A DNA stretch of 11,643 nucleotides from an uncultured Mycoplasmatota bacterium (GCA_948470005.1 CAOKNI010000033.1:1-11643); one strand, 5' to 3'. Positions 1-7,081 are shown, counted from the first letter of the stretch. Made by a program: numbers and translations. The notes: generated by a model from the letters alone, not told the origin.

Positions 1-235
1 CAGTGGCACCAGTAGGGCCGGTCACACCTTGAATACCTTGTAATCCTTGAGGTCCAGTCGGTCCTGTAACGCCAGTGGCACCAGTAGGGCCGGTCACACC
101 TTGGATACCTTGTAATCCTTGAGGTCCAGTCGGTCCCGTAACTCCGGTAGCGCCAGTAGGGCCAGTCACACCTTGAATACCTTGTAATCCTTGAGGTCCA
201 GTCGGCCCAGTAACGCCAGTGGCACCCGTAGCTCC
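1..235 (-). repeat. Tandem 72-bp repeats encoding 24-residue collagen units
   Basis: The same sequence recurs with an exact 72-bp period, starting at 1, 73, 145 and (partial, diverging) 217. Each unit encodes 24 residues, eight Gly-X-Y triplets, in the minus-strand collagen-like gene. The copies differ by only a few mostly synonymous bases, such as gaataccttg versus ggatacctta-type changes and cag/cgg at the unit start. The array runs off the left edge, so the copy number is unknown. Confidence 0.95.
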
Positions 236-499
236 AGTTGGTCCTGTTGTTCCTCGTGGGATTGCAAATTCTAATATAGCATTAGAGCTGGTACCAGAAT
301 TTATTACGGAAGCATTATTTCCTGGCTCGGTTGTAGTTGTAGTATTTACAGTTATTGTAGCCGCCGCAGGTCCAGTCGGCCCAGTTGGCCCAGTTGGTCC
401 TACACTACCACCGCCACCGCAGCAGCAGTTGCATGAATTAGGATGCTGTTTATTATAGCAATCTATAATTTGTTGAGCTCTTCTTAAATTATTATTCAT
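1..499 (-). CDS. Collagen-like surface/exosporium-type protein, N-terminal part (3' end outside window)
   Basis: Read on the minus strand, an ATG at 499-497 opens a frame that stays open for 166 codons to the window edge, so the gene is partial at its 3' end. GAGGAGG (513-507) lies 7 nt upstream of the ATG. The product has a short N-terminal region without a signal peptide, then a Cys cluster (Cys14, 23, 25, 26, 27) and a Gly run (28-31). A short GPT collagen stretch follows (34-44), then a Thr-rich non-collagen insert ending in an [13 protein letters not shown] motif (75-83). From residue 83 there is an uninterrupted Gly-X-Y repeat to the edge, rich in Thr (GPT, GAT, GVT) with GPQGLQGIQ blocks. 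The insert plus collagen layout is seen in many Bacillus and Clostridium collagen-like proteins, of which exosporium BclA is the best known. Thr in such repeats is often O-glycosylated, and a glycosyltransferase gene lies divergently at 622. Whether this is a spore or a vegetative surface protein cannot be told here. Confidence 0.9.
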   Translation of the reverse strand, partial: MNNNLRRAQQIIDCYNKQHPNSCNCCCGGGGSVGPTGPTGPTGPAAATITVNTTTTTEPGNNASVINSGTSSNAILEFAIPRGTTGPTGATGATGVTGPTGPQGLQGIQGVTGPTGATGVTGPTGPQGLQGIQGVTGPTGATGVTGPTGPQGLQGIQGVTGPTGAT

Positions 500-519
500 T
501 GTTTTTCCTCCTCATAAGT

Positions 520-558
520 ATTATATGATATTATAATTTTAGTGACTGAGCTAAAAAA
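520..558 (-). promoter_or_regulatory. Possible promoter region of the collagen-like gene
   Basis: On the minus strand two TATAAT hexamers occur, at 535-530 and 525-520, just upstream of the ribosome site. For the first, a TTTTTT hexamer at 558-553 is 17 nt away but is a poor match to TTGACA. The -10 elements are good and the -35 weak, so the exact promoter and sigma factor are uncertain. Confidence 0.35.
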
Positions 559-575
559 CAAAAAATATAAAACAG

Positions 576-603
576 TTCTATTTAAATATTCTAGAGATAT
601 ACT
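576..603 (+). promoter_or_regulatory. Possible promoter of the glycosyltransferase gene
   Basis: TATACT at 598-603 resembles a -10 box, with TTCTAT at 576-581 as a weak -35 at 16-nt spacing. It is the only reasonable candidate directly upstream of the gene at 622; the leader would be about 12 nt. Evidence is weak in such AT-rich sequence. Confidence 0.3.
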
Positions 604-621
604 TTTATTAGGGTGAATTAA

Positions 622-1710
622 ATGAATAAATATAAAGTTTGCGTATATGCAATCTGTAAAAATGAATCCAAGTTTATTAATCGTTGGGTAAAATCAATGA
701 GTGAAGCGGATAGTATTCACGTCTTAGACACTGGTTCCACTGACAATAGTTTAGAAATATTTAAAAAGCTAGGAGTTGATGTTAAACAAGAAATTATTAC
801 ACCATGGCGTTTTGACGTTGCCAGAAATAAATCTCTAGATATGGTTCCGCTTGATTGTGATATTTGTGTATGTACAGATTTAGATGAAGAGTTTGTTAGT
901 GGTTGGCGTGCCAAGCTAGAAGATATTTGGAGTAATGGAATATCTAAAGTAAAATATAATTATAATTGGAGTTTTGATGAATATGGTAATCCTGCGACAA
1001 CATTCTATATTGAAAAAATTCATAAAAGAGAAGGTTATAAGTGGGTTCATCCAGTTCATGAAGTCTTAAATGTTATTCCAGGTGAAGTGTCCGTTTTAGC
1101 ACCTAATATTACTCTTAATCACTATCCTGATTCTAAAAAATCCCGTAGTAGTTATTTGCCACTTTTAGAATTAAGTGTTAAAGAAGAGCCAAATGATGAC
1201 CGTAATATGCACTATTTAGGAAGAGAATACATGTATTATGGTAAATATGAAGAAGCTATTGATACTTTAATAAGGCATTTAAATTTACCAACTGCTAAAT
1301 GGGATGCTGAAAGATGTGCTTCCATGCGATTTATTGCTCGTTCTTATCTTAATTTAAATAGACCTAAAGAAGCTGAAATGTGGTATAAAGAAGCAATTAA
1401 AGAGGCTTCGTACTTACGTGAAAGTTATGTCGAATTAGCTCAATTATATACCGACCAAAAGCGTTACGAAGAAGCATACCAATTGTTAAAAGAAGCATTT
1501 TTAATTAAAGAGAAAGCTCCGATTTACATTAATGAAGCCTTTGCTTGGAATGATTACATTTATGAATTAGCAGGAATAATATGTTTTAACTTAAAATTAT
1601 ATCCCGAAAGTCTTATGTATATGAATGAAGCTTTAAAATTAAACAAAGATTCTGAACGTATAAAAAATAATTATAAAATCATTGAAGAATTTTTAAATGG
1701 TAATTCATAA
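622..1710 (+). CDS. Family 2 (GT-A fold) glycosyltransferase with C-terminal TPR-like repeats
   Basis: This 362-residue protein is predicted to transfer a sugar from a nucleotide donor to a protein or glycan acceptor in the cytoplasm. The N-terminal GT2 domain (about 5-180) shows the opening CVYAICKNE strand, the nucleotide-binding LDTGSTDNS loop (35-43), the metal-binding acidic motif DLDEE (86-90) in place of a simple DxD, and HPVHE (143-147), common in the SunS-like and TPR-linked branch of GT2. From about 195 to 345 there are helical repeats of TPR character (for example YYGKYEEAIDTL, LNRPKEAEMWYKEA, KRYEEAYQLLKEA). There is no signal peptide or membrane helix. The ATG follows a modest GGGTG site (611-615). 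It is divergent from the collagen-like gene, 122 nt away, and in related bacteria such enzymes often lie beside collagen-like genes. Modification of the collagen Thr residues is therefore a reasonable guess, not shown by sequence. Confidence 0.9.
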   Translation: MNKYKVCVYAICKNESKFINRWVKSMSEADSIHVLDTGSTDNSLEIFKKLGVDVKQEIITPWRFDVARNKSLDMVPLDCDICVCTDLDEEFVSGWRAKLEDIWSNGISKVKYNYNWSFDEYGNPATTFYIEKIHKREGYKWVHPVHEVLNVIPGEVSVLAPNITLNHYPDSKKSRSSYLPLLELSVKEEPNDDRNMHYLGREYMYYGKYEEAIDTLIRHLNLPTAKWDAERCASMRFIARSYLNLNRPKEAEMWYKEAIKEASYLRESYVELAQLYTDQKRYEEAYQLLKEAFLIKEKAPIYINEAFAWNDYIYELAGIICFNLKLYPESLMYMNEALKLNKDSERIKNNYKIIEEFLNGNS

Positions 1711-1781
1711 ATAAAAAGAAAATATTTTGCTAAAAAGTATTTATTTTAAACTTAAAATATTGTAAAATGTTTTTAGTAGTT

Positions 1782-1786
1782 AGGAG
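1782..1786 (+). promoter_or_regulatory. Ribosome binding site AGGAG that fixes the start at 1794
   Basis: AGGAG sits 7 nt before the ATG at 1794. The in-frame ATG further upstream at 1767 has no Shine-Dalgarno sequence and would add nine residues ahead of the zinc ribbon, so 1794 is preferred. Confidence 0.85.
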
Positions 1787-1793
1787 AAAATAT

Positions 1794-3239
1794 ATGTTTT
1801 GTGAAAAGTGTGGTACTAAAAATCTTAAAAATGCTAAATTTTGTGAAAAATGTGGGAATCAAATTAGAAAAGATAATAATGGTACCAAAGAATTTAACAA
1901 TTTAAAAAGCAAAATAAAGAATTTATCAAAGAAAACTAAAATAATTATGACCACGGTAGCATTAATCGCTATTGTCTCTATCATTGTTTTAGGAGTATTA
2001 TTAAATAATCCTGTCAAAAAAGTAAATGATTATTTAACTAAGTATTATACTAATTATGAAAGAGAAAGAATTGAAGAATTAAGCGAAATAGGTAAAATTT
2101 TAAAAAATAATAAAAAGGAGCAAAAAGTATTAAATAATATTAAAGAAGATGTCCATGGTCTTACGAATGGTTGGGTTAAAAACTTTAATAAAGAATACCA
2201 AGATACAAAAGATTTAGACACTAATTATCAAAAAGTCTCAAACGTTATAAAATCAATATATGACTATTATAATGGTTTAGAATATATGATAGATTATGAC
2301 TTATATAAGAATTATTCTGAAGAGCTAAAAACATTATATAATTCTAAATATGCTTTCTTAGAAGCTGTAGCTTATGAAAATAAGAAAGATGCTTATAATG
2401 CTTACTATTACTACCAAAAAGTAGCTATAAGTGATTGCTATTATAAAAAAGCCGAAGAATATATTAACAATTATGTTAAAGATGAAGTAGATAAAGTTAA
2501 AAAGGAAGCTGAAAAACTTATTACCACTAATGAATCATCAAGTAATGAAGAAATATTAAATTGTTATTTAAATCAAATAAAGTATTTAAATGAACATAAA
2601 ACGGTTAATAATATTAATATAAGCGATACCAAAGATTATCAAGAGTTATATGAAAATGCAACTAAAATGATTTTAGAGTATACGAAAAAGCAAGTTGATG
2701 CTTTAAATAAAAAAGATGATTATAATGCTTCTTTAAAACTTATAGAAAGTATTATTAATAATTTTAATAGTGATACTGAAGAATATAAAGAATTAAGTAA
2801 GTTAAAAGAAAATTGCGAAAATAAGCTTCCTGATAGTTTATTATCTAAGTACACAGTATCTAATACCTTAGGAAGTAGTTATTCAAATTATAAGAAAATT
2901 ATCAATGATAAAGAATATAATAATTATCTATCATTTCGTTTCAGAGGTGAGACTGAAAGTCGGGTATATCGCTTAAATAATGAATACAAAAAGTTTAAAA
3001 CAACAATTGTTCGAGGCGAAGATTGGGATAAAAGTTTTAGTGGTTATTTCGTTATTTATGGCGATGATAAGGAACTTTATAAATCCAAAGAAATTACTAA
3101 ATCTAGTGAATTAGATGCCCAAATAGAATTAGATGTTACAAACGTTGATGATTTAAAAATTGAATTTGTAACTAAAAGCAAACCAAGTGGTTGGGATAGC
3201 TTTTATATTTATTTAGTTGAGCCATATTTATATAAATAG
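1794..3239 (+). CDS. Zinc-ribbon, single-pass membrane protein with C-terminal NPCBM-like domain (TcaA/YvbJ-like architecture)
   Basis: The 481-residue product begins with a zinc ribbon, two CxxC knuckles at Cys3/Cys6 and Cys17/Cys20. A basic linker and one membrane helix (about 49-70) follow, so the zinc ribbon should be cytoplasmic and the rest outside. The external part is Lys/Glu/Tyr-rich and largely helical (about 75-345). The C-terminal 110 residues look like an NPCBM (novel putative carbohydrate-binding module) beta domain. They contain an FRF strand, the YKKFKTTIVRGEDWD segment, a YFVIYGDDKELYKSKEI segment and a final beta strand (FYIYLVEPYLY). Zinc ribbon, one helix and an external domain is the plan of TcaA/YvbJ proteins, which affect cell-wall antibiotic response in Staphylococcus and Bacillus; I claim the architecture, not the function. 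It lies 21 nt before the next zinc-ribbon gene, likely in one operon. Confidence 0.8.
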   Translation: MFCEKCGTKNLKNAKFCEKCGNQIRKDNNGTKEFNNLKSKIKNLSKKTKIIMTTVALIAIVSIIVLGVLLNNPVKKVNDYLTKYYTNYERERIEELSEIGKILKNNKKEQKVLNNIKEDVHGLTNGWVKNFNKEYQDTKDLDTNYQKVSNVIKSIYDYYNGLEYMIDYDLYKNYSEELKTLYNSKYAFLEAVAYENKKDAYNAYYYYQKVAISDCYYKKAEEYINNYVKDEVDKVKKEAEKLITTNESSSNEEILNCYLNQIKYLNEHKTVNNINISDTKDYQELYENATKMILEYTKKQVDALNKKDDYNASLKLIESIINNFNSDTEEYKELSKLKENCENKLPDSLLSKYTVSNTLGSSYSNYKKIINDKEYNNYLSFRFRGETESRVYRLNNEYKKFKTTIVRGEDWDKSFSGYFVIYGDDKELYKSKEITKSSELDAQIELDVTNVDDLKIEFVTKSKPSGWDSFYIYLVEPYLYK

Positions 3240-3244
3240 GAAAG

Positions 3245-3250
3245 AAGGAG
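3245..3250 (+). promoter_or_regulatory. Ribosome binding site AAGGAG before 3261
   Basis: AAGGAG ends only 1 nt before an in-frame GTG at 3252, too close to initiate there, but 10 nt before the ATG at 3261. The ATG is therefore the better start. Confidence 0.7.
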
Positions 3251-3260
3251 TGTGAGTAAA

Positions 3261-4160
3261 ATGGCTGAAGAAAAAAAGACAACAAAGAAAAGTACAACAA
3301 CTAAGCGTAGTACAACTAAGAAGAATACTGTTGCAGAAGTAAAAGTAGAAAAAAAATTCTGTACTAATTGTGGTAAAGAGTTAAACGAAGGGGAAACTTG
3401 TAATTGTGTTTCTACACAAAAAGTAGAAGGGATTGTTATAAATACCGAATCTATAATAAATACTTGTAAAAGTGTTTGGAGTACAATTTTAAATGTATTT
3501 GAAAAACCAGATACTACAATTACAGAAGAAATTAATAGTAAAGAAAATAGTAAAACTGTTATTTTAACAGTATTATTAGCAATAACATTTGCCTTTTATT
3601 TAATGGCTGTAGTATCTAATACTATTAAGAATGCTGTTGCAGGTATTAATAGTGCTACTTTAGGTTTAGGAAGTATTAGCGCTGCAAGTATTGATGTTTC
3701 ATATTTTAAAATATTTATTTATGGTATCTTAATTTATGGCATTATGGCATTTATTCCAATGCTTGCTACGCTTATTGTTGCTAAACTTACTAAAAATAGT
3801 GAATATAATTTAAAGAAAGCTTATAAATTATATATTACAAGTAATGCCCCACTTATTTTAGGATATTTAGGTATGACTTTAATATTATTGCTTAATGTTA
3901 ATCTATTAAATATTTTAGGATTTATTGCCTTTGGAATAGTTAGTGTTGCTTGTTTCTTTAACTTTATTCTAGGATTTAATAAAGAAACTACTATTCGCGA
4001 TGATAGAAGAAGTTATGCATTAACTAGTGTTTTAATAATTTGGATTGTAATTGAAGTTATTGCACTTTTAATAATTGTTGGTAGTGCTTTTGGTGATATT
4101 TATGATAAAGTATCAACACCATCAAACAATACAAATTATAATGATTTATTTAAGTGGTAA
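3261..4160 (+). CDS. Zinc-ribbon five-helix membrane protein (Yip1-like)
   Basis: The 299-residue product starts with a Lys/Thr-rich, highly charged tract (about 4-22). A zinc ribbon follows with Cys34, Cys37, Cys47 and Cys49 (CTNCGKEL...CNC; the second knuckle is CxC instead of CxxC). After a linker there are five probable membrane helices at about 98-120, 148-172, 197-215, 217-238 and 254-275, with a short Asn-rich tail. Zinc ribbon plus a five-helix block matches the general plan of bacterial Yip1-domain proteins, whose role is poorly known. It overlaps no neighbour but follows the zinc-ribbon/NPCBM-like gene by 21 nt and probably shares its transcript, so the two may act together at the membrane. 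The assignment rests on topology and the Cys pattern only. Confidence 0.75.
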   Translation: MAEEKKTTKKSTTTKRSTTKKNTVAEVKVEKKFCTNCGKELNEGETCNCVSTQKVEGIVINTESIINTCKSVWSTILNVFEKPDTTITEEINSKENSKTVILTVLLAITFAFYLMAVVSNTIKNAVAGINSATLGLGSISAASIDVSYFKIFIYGILIYGIMAFIPMLATLIVAKLTKNSEYNLKKAYKLYITSNAPLILGYLGMTLILLLNVNLLNILGFIAFGIVSVACFFNFILGFNKETTIRDDRRSYALTSVLIIWIVIEVIALLIIVGSAFGDIYDKVSTPSNNTNYNDLFKW

Positions 4161-4177
4161 AAAATAAATTAAGTACA

Positions 4178-4206
4178 TTGTATATTATTTAAATATATGA
4201 TAAAAT
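4178..4206 (+). promoter_or_regulatory. Promoter-like element inside the 170-nt intergenic region
   Basis: TTGTAT (4178-4183) and TAAAAT (4201-4206) are separated by exactly 17 nt, a fair match to the vegetative consensus. A start about 7 nt downstream would fall at the base of the first hairpin (4213). Because the region is nearly all A and T, a chance match is possible. Confidence 0.4.
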
Positions 4207-4212
4207 TAAAAT

Positions 4213-4283
4213 GTAGATATTTAATATATCTACGCCCATACCATAGCTATACCTTATTTTAGGTATAGCTTTTAACTTTTTAT
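4213..4283 (+). ncRNA. Candidate small RNA or leader: two perfect hairpins ending in a terminator
   Basis: The first hairpin pairs GTAGATAT (4213-4220) with ATATCTAC (4226-4233) around a 5-nt loop. An unpaired, relatively GC-rich linker (gcccataccat, 4234-4244) follows, then a 10-bp hairpin with a U-rich tail. With the promoter-like element at 4178-4206, this would give a transcript of about 65-70 nt. It fits no riboswitch or known small RNA family that I recognise. The alternative is that both hairpins are just the 3' end of the upstream operon. Confidence 0.35.
4245..4283 (+). terminator. Rho-independent terminator after the zinc-ribbon operon
   Basis: AGCTATACCT (4245-4254) pairs perfectly with AGGTATAGCT (4261-4270) over a 6-nt loop, followed by TTTAACTTTTTATTT. 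It lies about 85 nt past the stop codon at 4160 and would also shield the downstream operon from read-through. Confidence 0.8.
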
Positions 4284-4312
4284 TTGCTTTAATTCGTATT
4301 TAAAGGTATAAT
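4284..4312 (+). promoter_or_regulatory. Promoter of the metal transporter operon
   Basis: TTGCTT (4284-4289) and a perfect TATAAT (4307-4312) are separated by 17 nt, directly after the terminator. The transcription start would be near 4319, giving a very short leader that begins almost at the GGAAGTG ribosome site (4319-4325) before the ATG at 4331. Confidence 0.6.
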
Positions 4313-4330
4313 TAATATGGAAGTGATTTC

Positions 4331-5083
4331 ATGAATAAAATAGTTGGGGTATTATTAGTTACAATCGCAGGTTTATTTTTTCTTGTAGGAGGATTAATAT
4401 CTTTAAAAGCCAAAGATAAAGAGAGATTAAATCATTTTAGTGTGGCTTTAGCTTTTGTAATTATGATTGGTTTAATGTTTTTTGATTTAGCACCTGAAGT
4501 AGTTGAATTATTAGAAGGTAATTCTTTAATTAAAAGAATTATAATAATAGCAATCTCTTTTATAATTGGCTTTTTACTATTAAAAGTTTTAGATTTATTT
4601 ATTCCAGACCATCATCATGAACATCATGAGATAGGGGATAATGCCGTGGAACATGCATCTCATGTTAAGCATATTGGAACCTTAACCATTATTAGTTTAA
4701 TATTTCATAATATCTTAGAAGGTTTTGCTATTTTAGGTATGGCTATAAATGATTTTAAAATAGGTCTTTTAATAACGCTTTCTGTAGCGTTACATAACAT
4801 TCCTTTAGGAACGCATATTTTTAGTGCCACTAATGTTAAAAATAATAAACTTTTAATAAGCATTCTTACTTTTTCTAGTTTAATGGGCGGTTTTATTTTC
4901 TTAATATTTAAAGATATAAATCATCTTATTTTAGGAATAGTTACATCAATAACATTAGGCATGATTTTTTATATAGTTATTTGTGAGTTACTCATGGAAG
5001 TTATAAATAATATCAAGAAAAGAGAAACTTTAAGCGGTCTTTTAGTAGGTATTATTGTCATTATTATATCAAGTCTTATATAA
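4331..5083 (+). CDS. ZIP-family divalent metal transporter
   Basis: This 250-residue polytopic membrane protein, probably of eight helices, is predicted to move a divalent metal such as zinc, manganese or iron into the cytoplasm. A His-rich loop (DHHHEHHE, 93-100) lies between the third and fourth helices, as in most ZIPs. The helix 4 signature HNILEG (126-131) carries the expected His126, Asn127 and Glu130. The helix 5 motif reads HNIPLG (155-160): His155 and Asn156 are present but the usual Glu of HNIPEG is Leu159. A late-helix ICELLMEV segment (217-224) matches the conserved ELLPEA region. Length is normal for bacterial ZIPs. It opens a three-gene operon; the next start is 16 nt past its stop. 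No metalloregulator-type operator was recognised upstream. Confidence 0.9.
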   Translation: MNKIVGVLLVTIAGLFFLVGGLISLKAKDKERLNHFSVALAFVIMIGLMFFDLAPEVVELLEGNSLIKRIIIIAISFIIGFLLLKVLDLFIPDHHHEHHEIGDNAVEHASHVKHIGTLTIISLIFHNILEGFAILGMAINDFKIGLLITLSVALHNIPLGTHIFSATNVKNNKLLISILTFSSLMGGFIFLIFKDINHLILGIVTSITLGMIFYIVICELLMEVINNIKKRETLSGLLVGIIVIIISSLI

Positions 5084-5089
5084 TTAGTT

Positions 5090-5094
5090 GGAGG
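5090..5094 (+). promoter_or_regulatory. Ribosome binding site GGAGG that fixes the start at 5100
   Basis: GGAGG lies 5 nt before the ATG at 5100. An upstream in-frame TTG at 5088 overlaps the site itself and is not a credible start. Confidence 0.85.
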
Positions 5095-5099
5095 TAAAA

Positions 5100-6035
5100 A
5101 TGAAAAAAATATTAATAACTGGTGCGGCAGGAACAATAGGCATAAAAACGATTAAATATTTATTAAGTGAAGGAAAATATGAAATAACAGCTCTTGATTT
5201 ACGTAATCGAAATAATCAAGCAATTTTACGTAAATATCGTCGTCGCATTAACATAATATATGGGGATATTAATGATGCCGTTTTAATTGAAGCTTTAGTT
5301 AAAGACCATGATTATATCATTCATCTTGCCAGCGTGATGCCTCCAATCGCGGATATTAAAAGCAATTTAAGTGATGCTATTGAATATAGAGGAACAGAAA
5401 ATATTGTTAAAGCTATTGATTTTTATAATCCTAATTGTTTTTTTATTTATGCTTCTTCTACTAGTATTTATGGTAATATTAAGGAAGCATCTGTAAAAAC
5501 TAAGCCTAATATTTTATCTATCGATTATTATAGTTCTGCAAAACTAAAAACAGAAGAATTAATAAAAGAGAAATTAAAAAAATATACTATTATTAGACTA
5601 CCACTAATTTTATGTAATCCTAAAAAAGGAGCTTTCATGTATAATGTAAAGCGAAATAATATAACTGAAGCTATAACTGATAATGATGCAGCTTATCTTT
5701 TTGTCAGTGCTATCGATAATAGTGATAAATTAAATAAAAAAACATTTAATGCAACTGGCGGAGAACTCTGCACAGCTATGTATAGTGAAATTTTAGCTAA
5801 CATTTTAAATCTTTATGGTTTCAGTTTTAAATATTTATTTAATTTATTATTTGTTGATAAAAATTTTTATACTCATACTTATGAAGATAGTAATAAATTA
5901 AATGATATATTAGAATTTCGTAGTGATTCTTTAGCAAGTTTTTATATGCGTCTTAAAAGAGAAGCTAGGTTTCGCCTAATCTCCAAAATTTTTGGTAAAC
6001 CATTTGCTTGGTTTTTAAGGAAAAAAAATAAATGA
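5100..6035 (+). CDS. NAD(P)-dependent epimerase/dehydratase-like extended SDR
   Basis: The 311-residue product has an N-terminal Rossmann fold with TGAAGTIG (7-14, the GxxGxxG dinucleotide motif) and Asp33 at the end of the second strand, which usually favours NAD(H). It also has IIHLAS (73-78), the catalytic Ser/Thr region ASSTSIYG (118-125) and the YxxxK pair Tyr144/Lys148 in YYSSAK. These are the full catalytic set of UDP-sugar epimerase-type SDRs, so it is probably active on a nucleotide sugar or a related alcohol or ketone; the substrate is unknown. The C-terminal 28 residues are unusually basic and aromatic (RLKREARFRLISKIF and after) and could touch the membrane. Its TGA stop overlaps the ATG of the patatin gene (ATGA, 6032-6035), indicating translational coupling. 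Confidence 0.88.
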   Translation: MKKILITGAAGTIGIKTIKYLLSEGKYEITALDLRNRNNQAILRKYRRRINIIYGDINDAVLIEALVKDHDYIIHLASVMPPIADIKSNLSDAIEYRGTENIVKAIDFYNPNCFFIYASSTSIYGNIKEASVKTKPNILSIDYYSSAKLKTEELIKEKLKKYTIIRLPLILCNPKKGAFMYNVKRNNITEAITDNDAAYLFVSAIDNSDKLNKKTFNATGGELCTAMYSEILANILNLYGFSFKYLFNLLFVDKNFYTHTYEDSNKLNDILEFRSDSLASFYMRLKREARFRLISKIFGKPFAWFLRKKNK

Positions 6036-7081
6036 CAGGTTTAGCATTAGAAGGCGGCGGCGTAAGAGGTTCATATCAAGCTGGTGTTTATATGGCCATG
6101 CATGAATTTGGGATTAAAATAGATGGCGTATGCGGAACAAGTATTGGAGCTTTAAATGGGGCTATAATCGCTAGCGGAAAAGGTGATACCTTACCTAAAA
6201 TTTGGCGTAGTTTAAACATTGGGCAAGTTTTCGGTTTCTCAGAAGCATTCACTGAAGCCTTAAATTCCAAAGAAATAAATTTAAATTTTGCAACTGAAAC
6301 ACTGGCTAATATTTTTAGAATTATATTAAATAAAGGCATTGAACTTAACGGAGTTAAAGAAATAATTGATAAACATTTAGATATTGATACCTTAATTAAC
6401 AATAATATAGACTTTGGTTTATGTACTGTTAGATTAAAAGATTTAAAGCCGCTTTATATTTATAAAGAAGATATGGCGAAAGATAAAATTAAAGATTATA
6501 TCATAGCTAGCTGTTATTTACCTATATTTAAAATGGAAAAAATAATTGATGATAATTATTACCTTGATGGTGGCTTTTATGACTTAGGCCCAGTAAGTAT
6601 GCTCTTAAAAAAAGGCTATGATAAAATATATCTTGTTAAAGTACATGGAGTAGGTGTTTCGAAGCCTTATGATGAAAATGCTAATGTTTGTGTAATTGAG
6701 TCAAAGCGCTCTTTAGGCGGTGTAATTGAACTTAATAAAAATCAGGTTGAAGAAAATATTAAAATGGGTTATTATGATGCCTTACGTATTTTTAAAAACT
6801 ATGATGGCGAAAAATATGTTTTTAAACGACACAATGAAAAGTATTATAAACGTCTAAACAAAACAGTTAATAGCTATTTATATAAAAGAGTTAAAAACTT
6901 TTTTAAAACTAAAAATTACAAGGATACAACTATTAAAGCTTTAGAATATATTATGGAACAAGTAGGTGTTAATTATTATAAAATTTATAGTCCTAAAAAA
7001 ATAATTAAATATTTAAATAAAAACTTTGAAAGAGATTATTTTATTTACACATATGTAAGTAAATTAAAACTTTTCATATAA
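6032..7081 (+). CDS. Patatin-like phospholipase / lipid acyl hydrolase
   Basis: This 349-residue predicted serine hydrolase should release acyl chains from phospholipids or other lipids. The patatin signatures are clear: the oxyanion-hole motif EGGGVRGSYQAGV (7-19), the nucleophile elbow GTSIG (35-39, Ser37) and the Asp of the Ser-Asp dyad in LDGGFYD (178-184, Asp179). The supporting helix reads IIASCYLPIF (157-166). The C-terminal 120 residues are Lys/Tyr-rich and not assigned. There is no signal peptide, so it probably acts on the inner face of the membrane, as many bacterial YjjU/RssA-type patatins are thought to. It starts within the stop of the SDR gene (4-nt overlap), with AAGGA (6017-6021) as a weak ribosome site inside that gene, so its translation probably depends on the SDR. 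Confidence 0.92.
   Translation: MTGLALEGGGVRGSYQAGVYMAMHEFGIKIDGVCGTSIGALNGAIIASGKGDTLPKIWRSLNIGQVFGFSEAFTEALNSKEINLNFATETLANIFRIILNKGIELNGVKEIIDKHLDIDTLINNNIDFGLCTVRLKDLKPLYIYKEDMAKDKIKDYIIASCYLPIFKMEKIIDDNYYLDGGFYDLGPVSMLLKKGYDKIYLVKVHGVGVSKPYDENANVCVIESKRSLGGVIELNKNQVEENIKMGYYDALRIFKNYDGEKYVFKRHNEKYYKRLNKTVNSYLYKRVKNFFKTKNYKDTTIKALEYIMEQVGVNYYKIYSPKKIIKYLNKNFERDYFIYTYVSKLKLFI

Noticed and set aside
1..216. Regularly spaced repeats that could suggest a CRISPR array
   Set aside because: The repeats are contiguous without unique spacers, have a 72-bp period divisible by three, and encode collagen triplets.
219..458. Open frame on the + strand rich in Gly, Pro and Val
   Set aside because: It is the antisense shadow of the collagen-like gene. 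It has no ribosome site and its repetitive composition follows from the Gly-Pro-Thr codons on the other strand.
519..527. CATATAATA on the minus strand as a sporulation sigma-K -10 box for the collagen-like gene
   Set aside because: It fits CATANNNTA, but the nearest AC-type -35 is about 13-14 nt away instead of the longer spacing expected, and it overlaps a plain TATAAT.
717..914. Minus-strand open frame inside the glycosyltransferase gene
   Set aside because: It is fully antisense to a well-supported enzyme, with no ribosome site and no recognisable protein features.
1720..1747. Weak A/T hairpin after the glycosyltransferase gene as a terminator
   Set aside because: The stem is all A-T with a bulge and no G-C clamp, so it is not distinguishable from chance in this sequence.
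6088..6402. Minus-strand open frame inside the patatin gene
   Set aside because: It is antisense to the conserved catalytic region and explained as a chance open frame.
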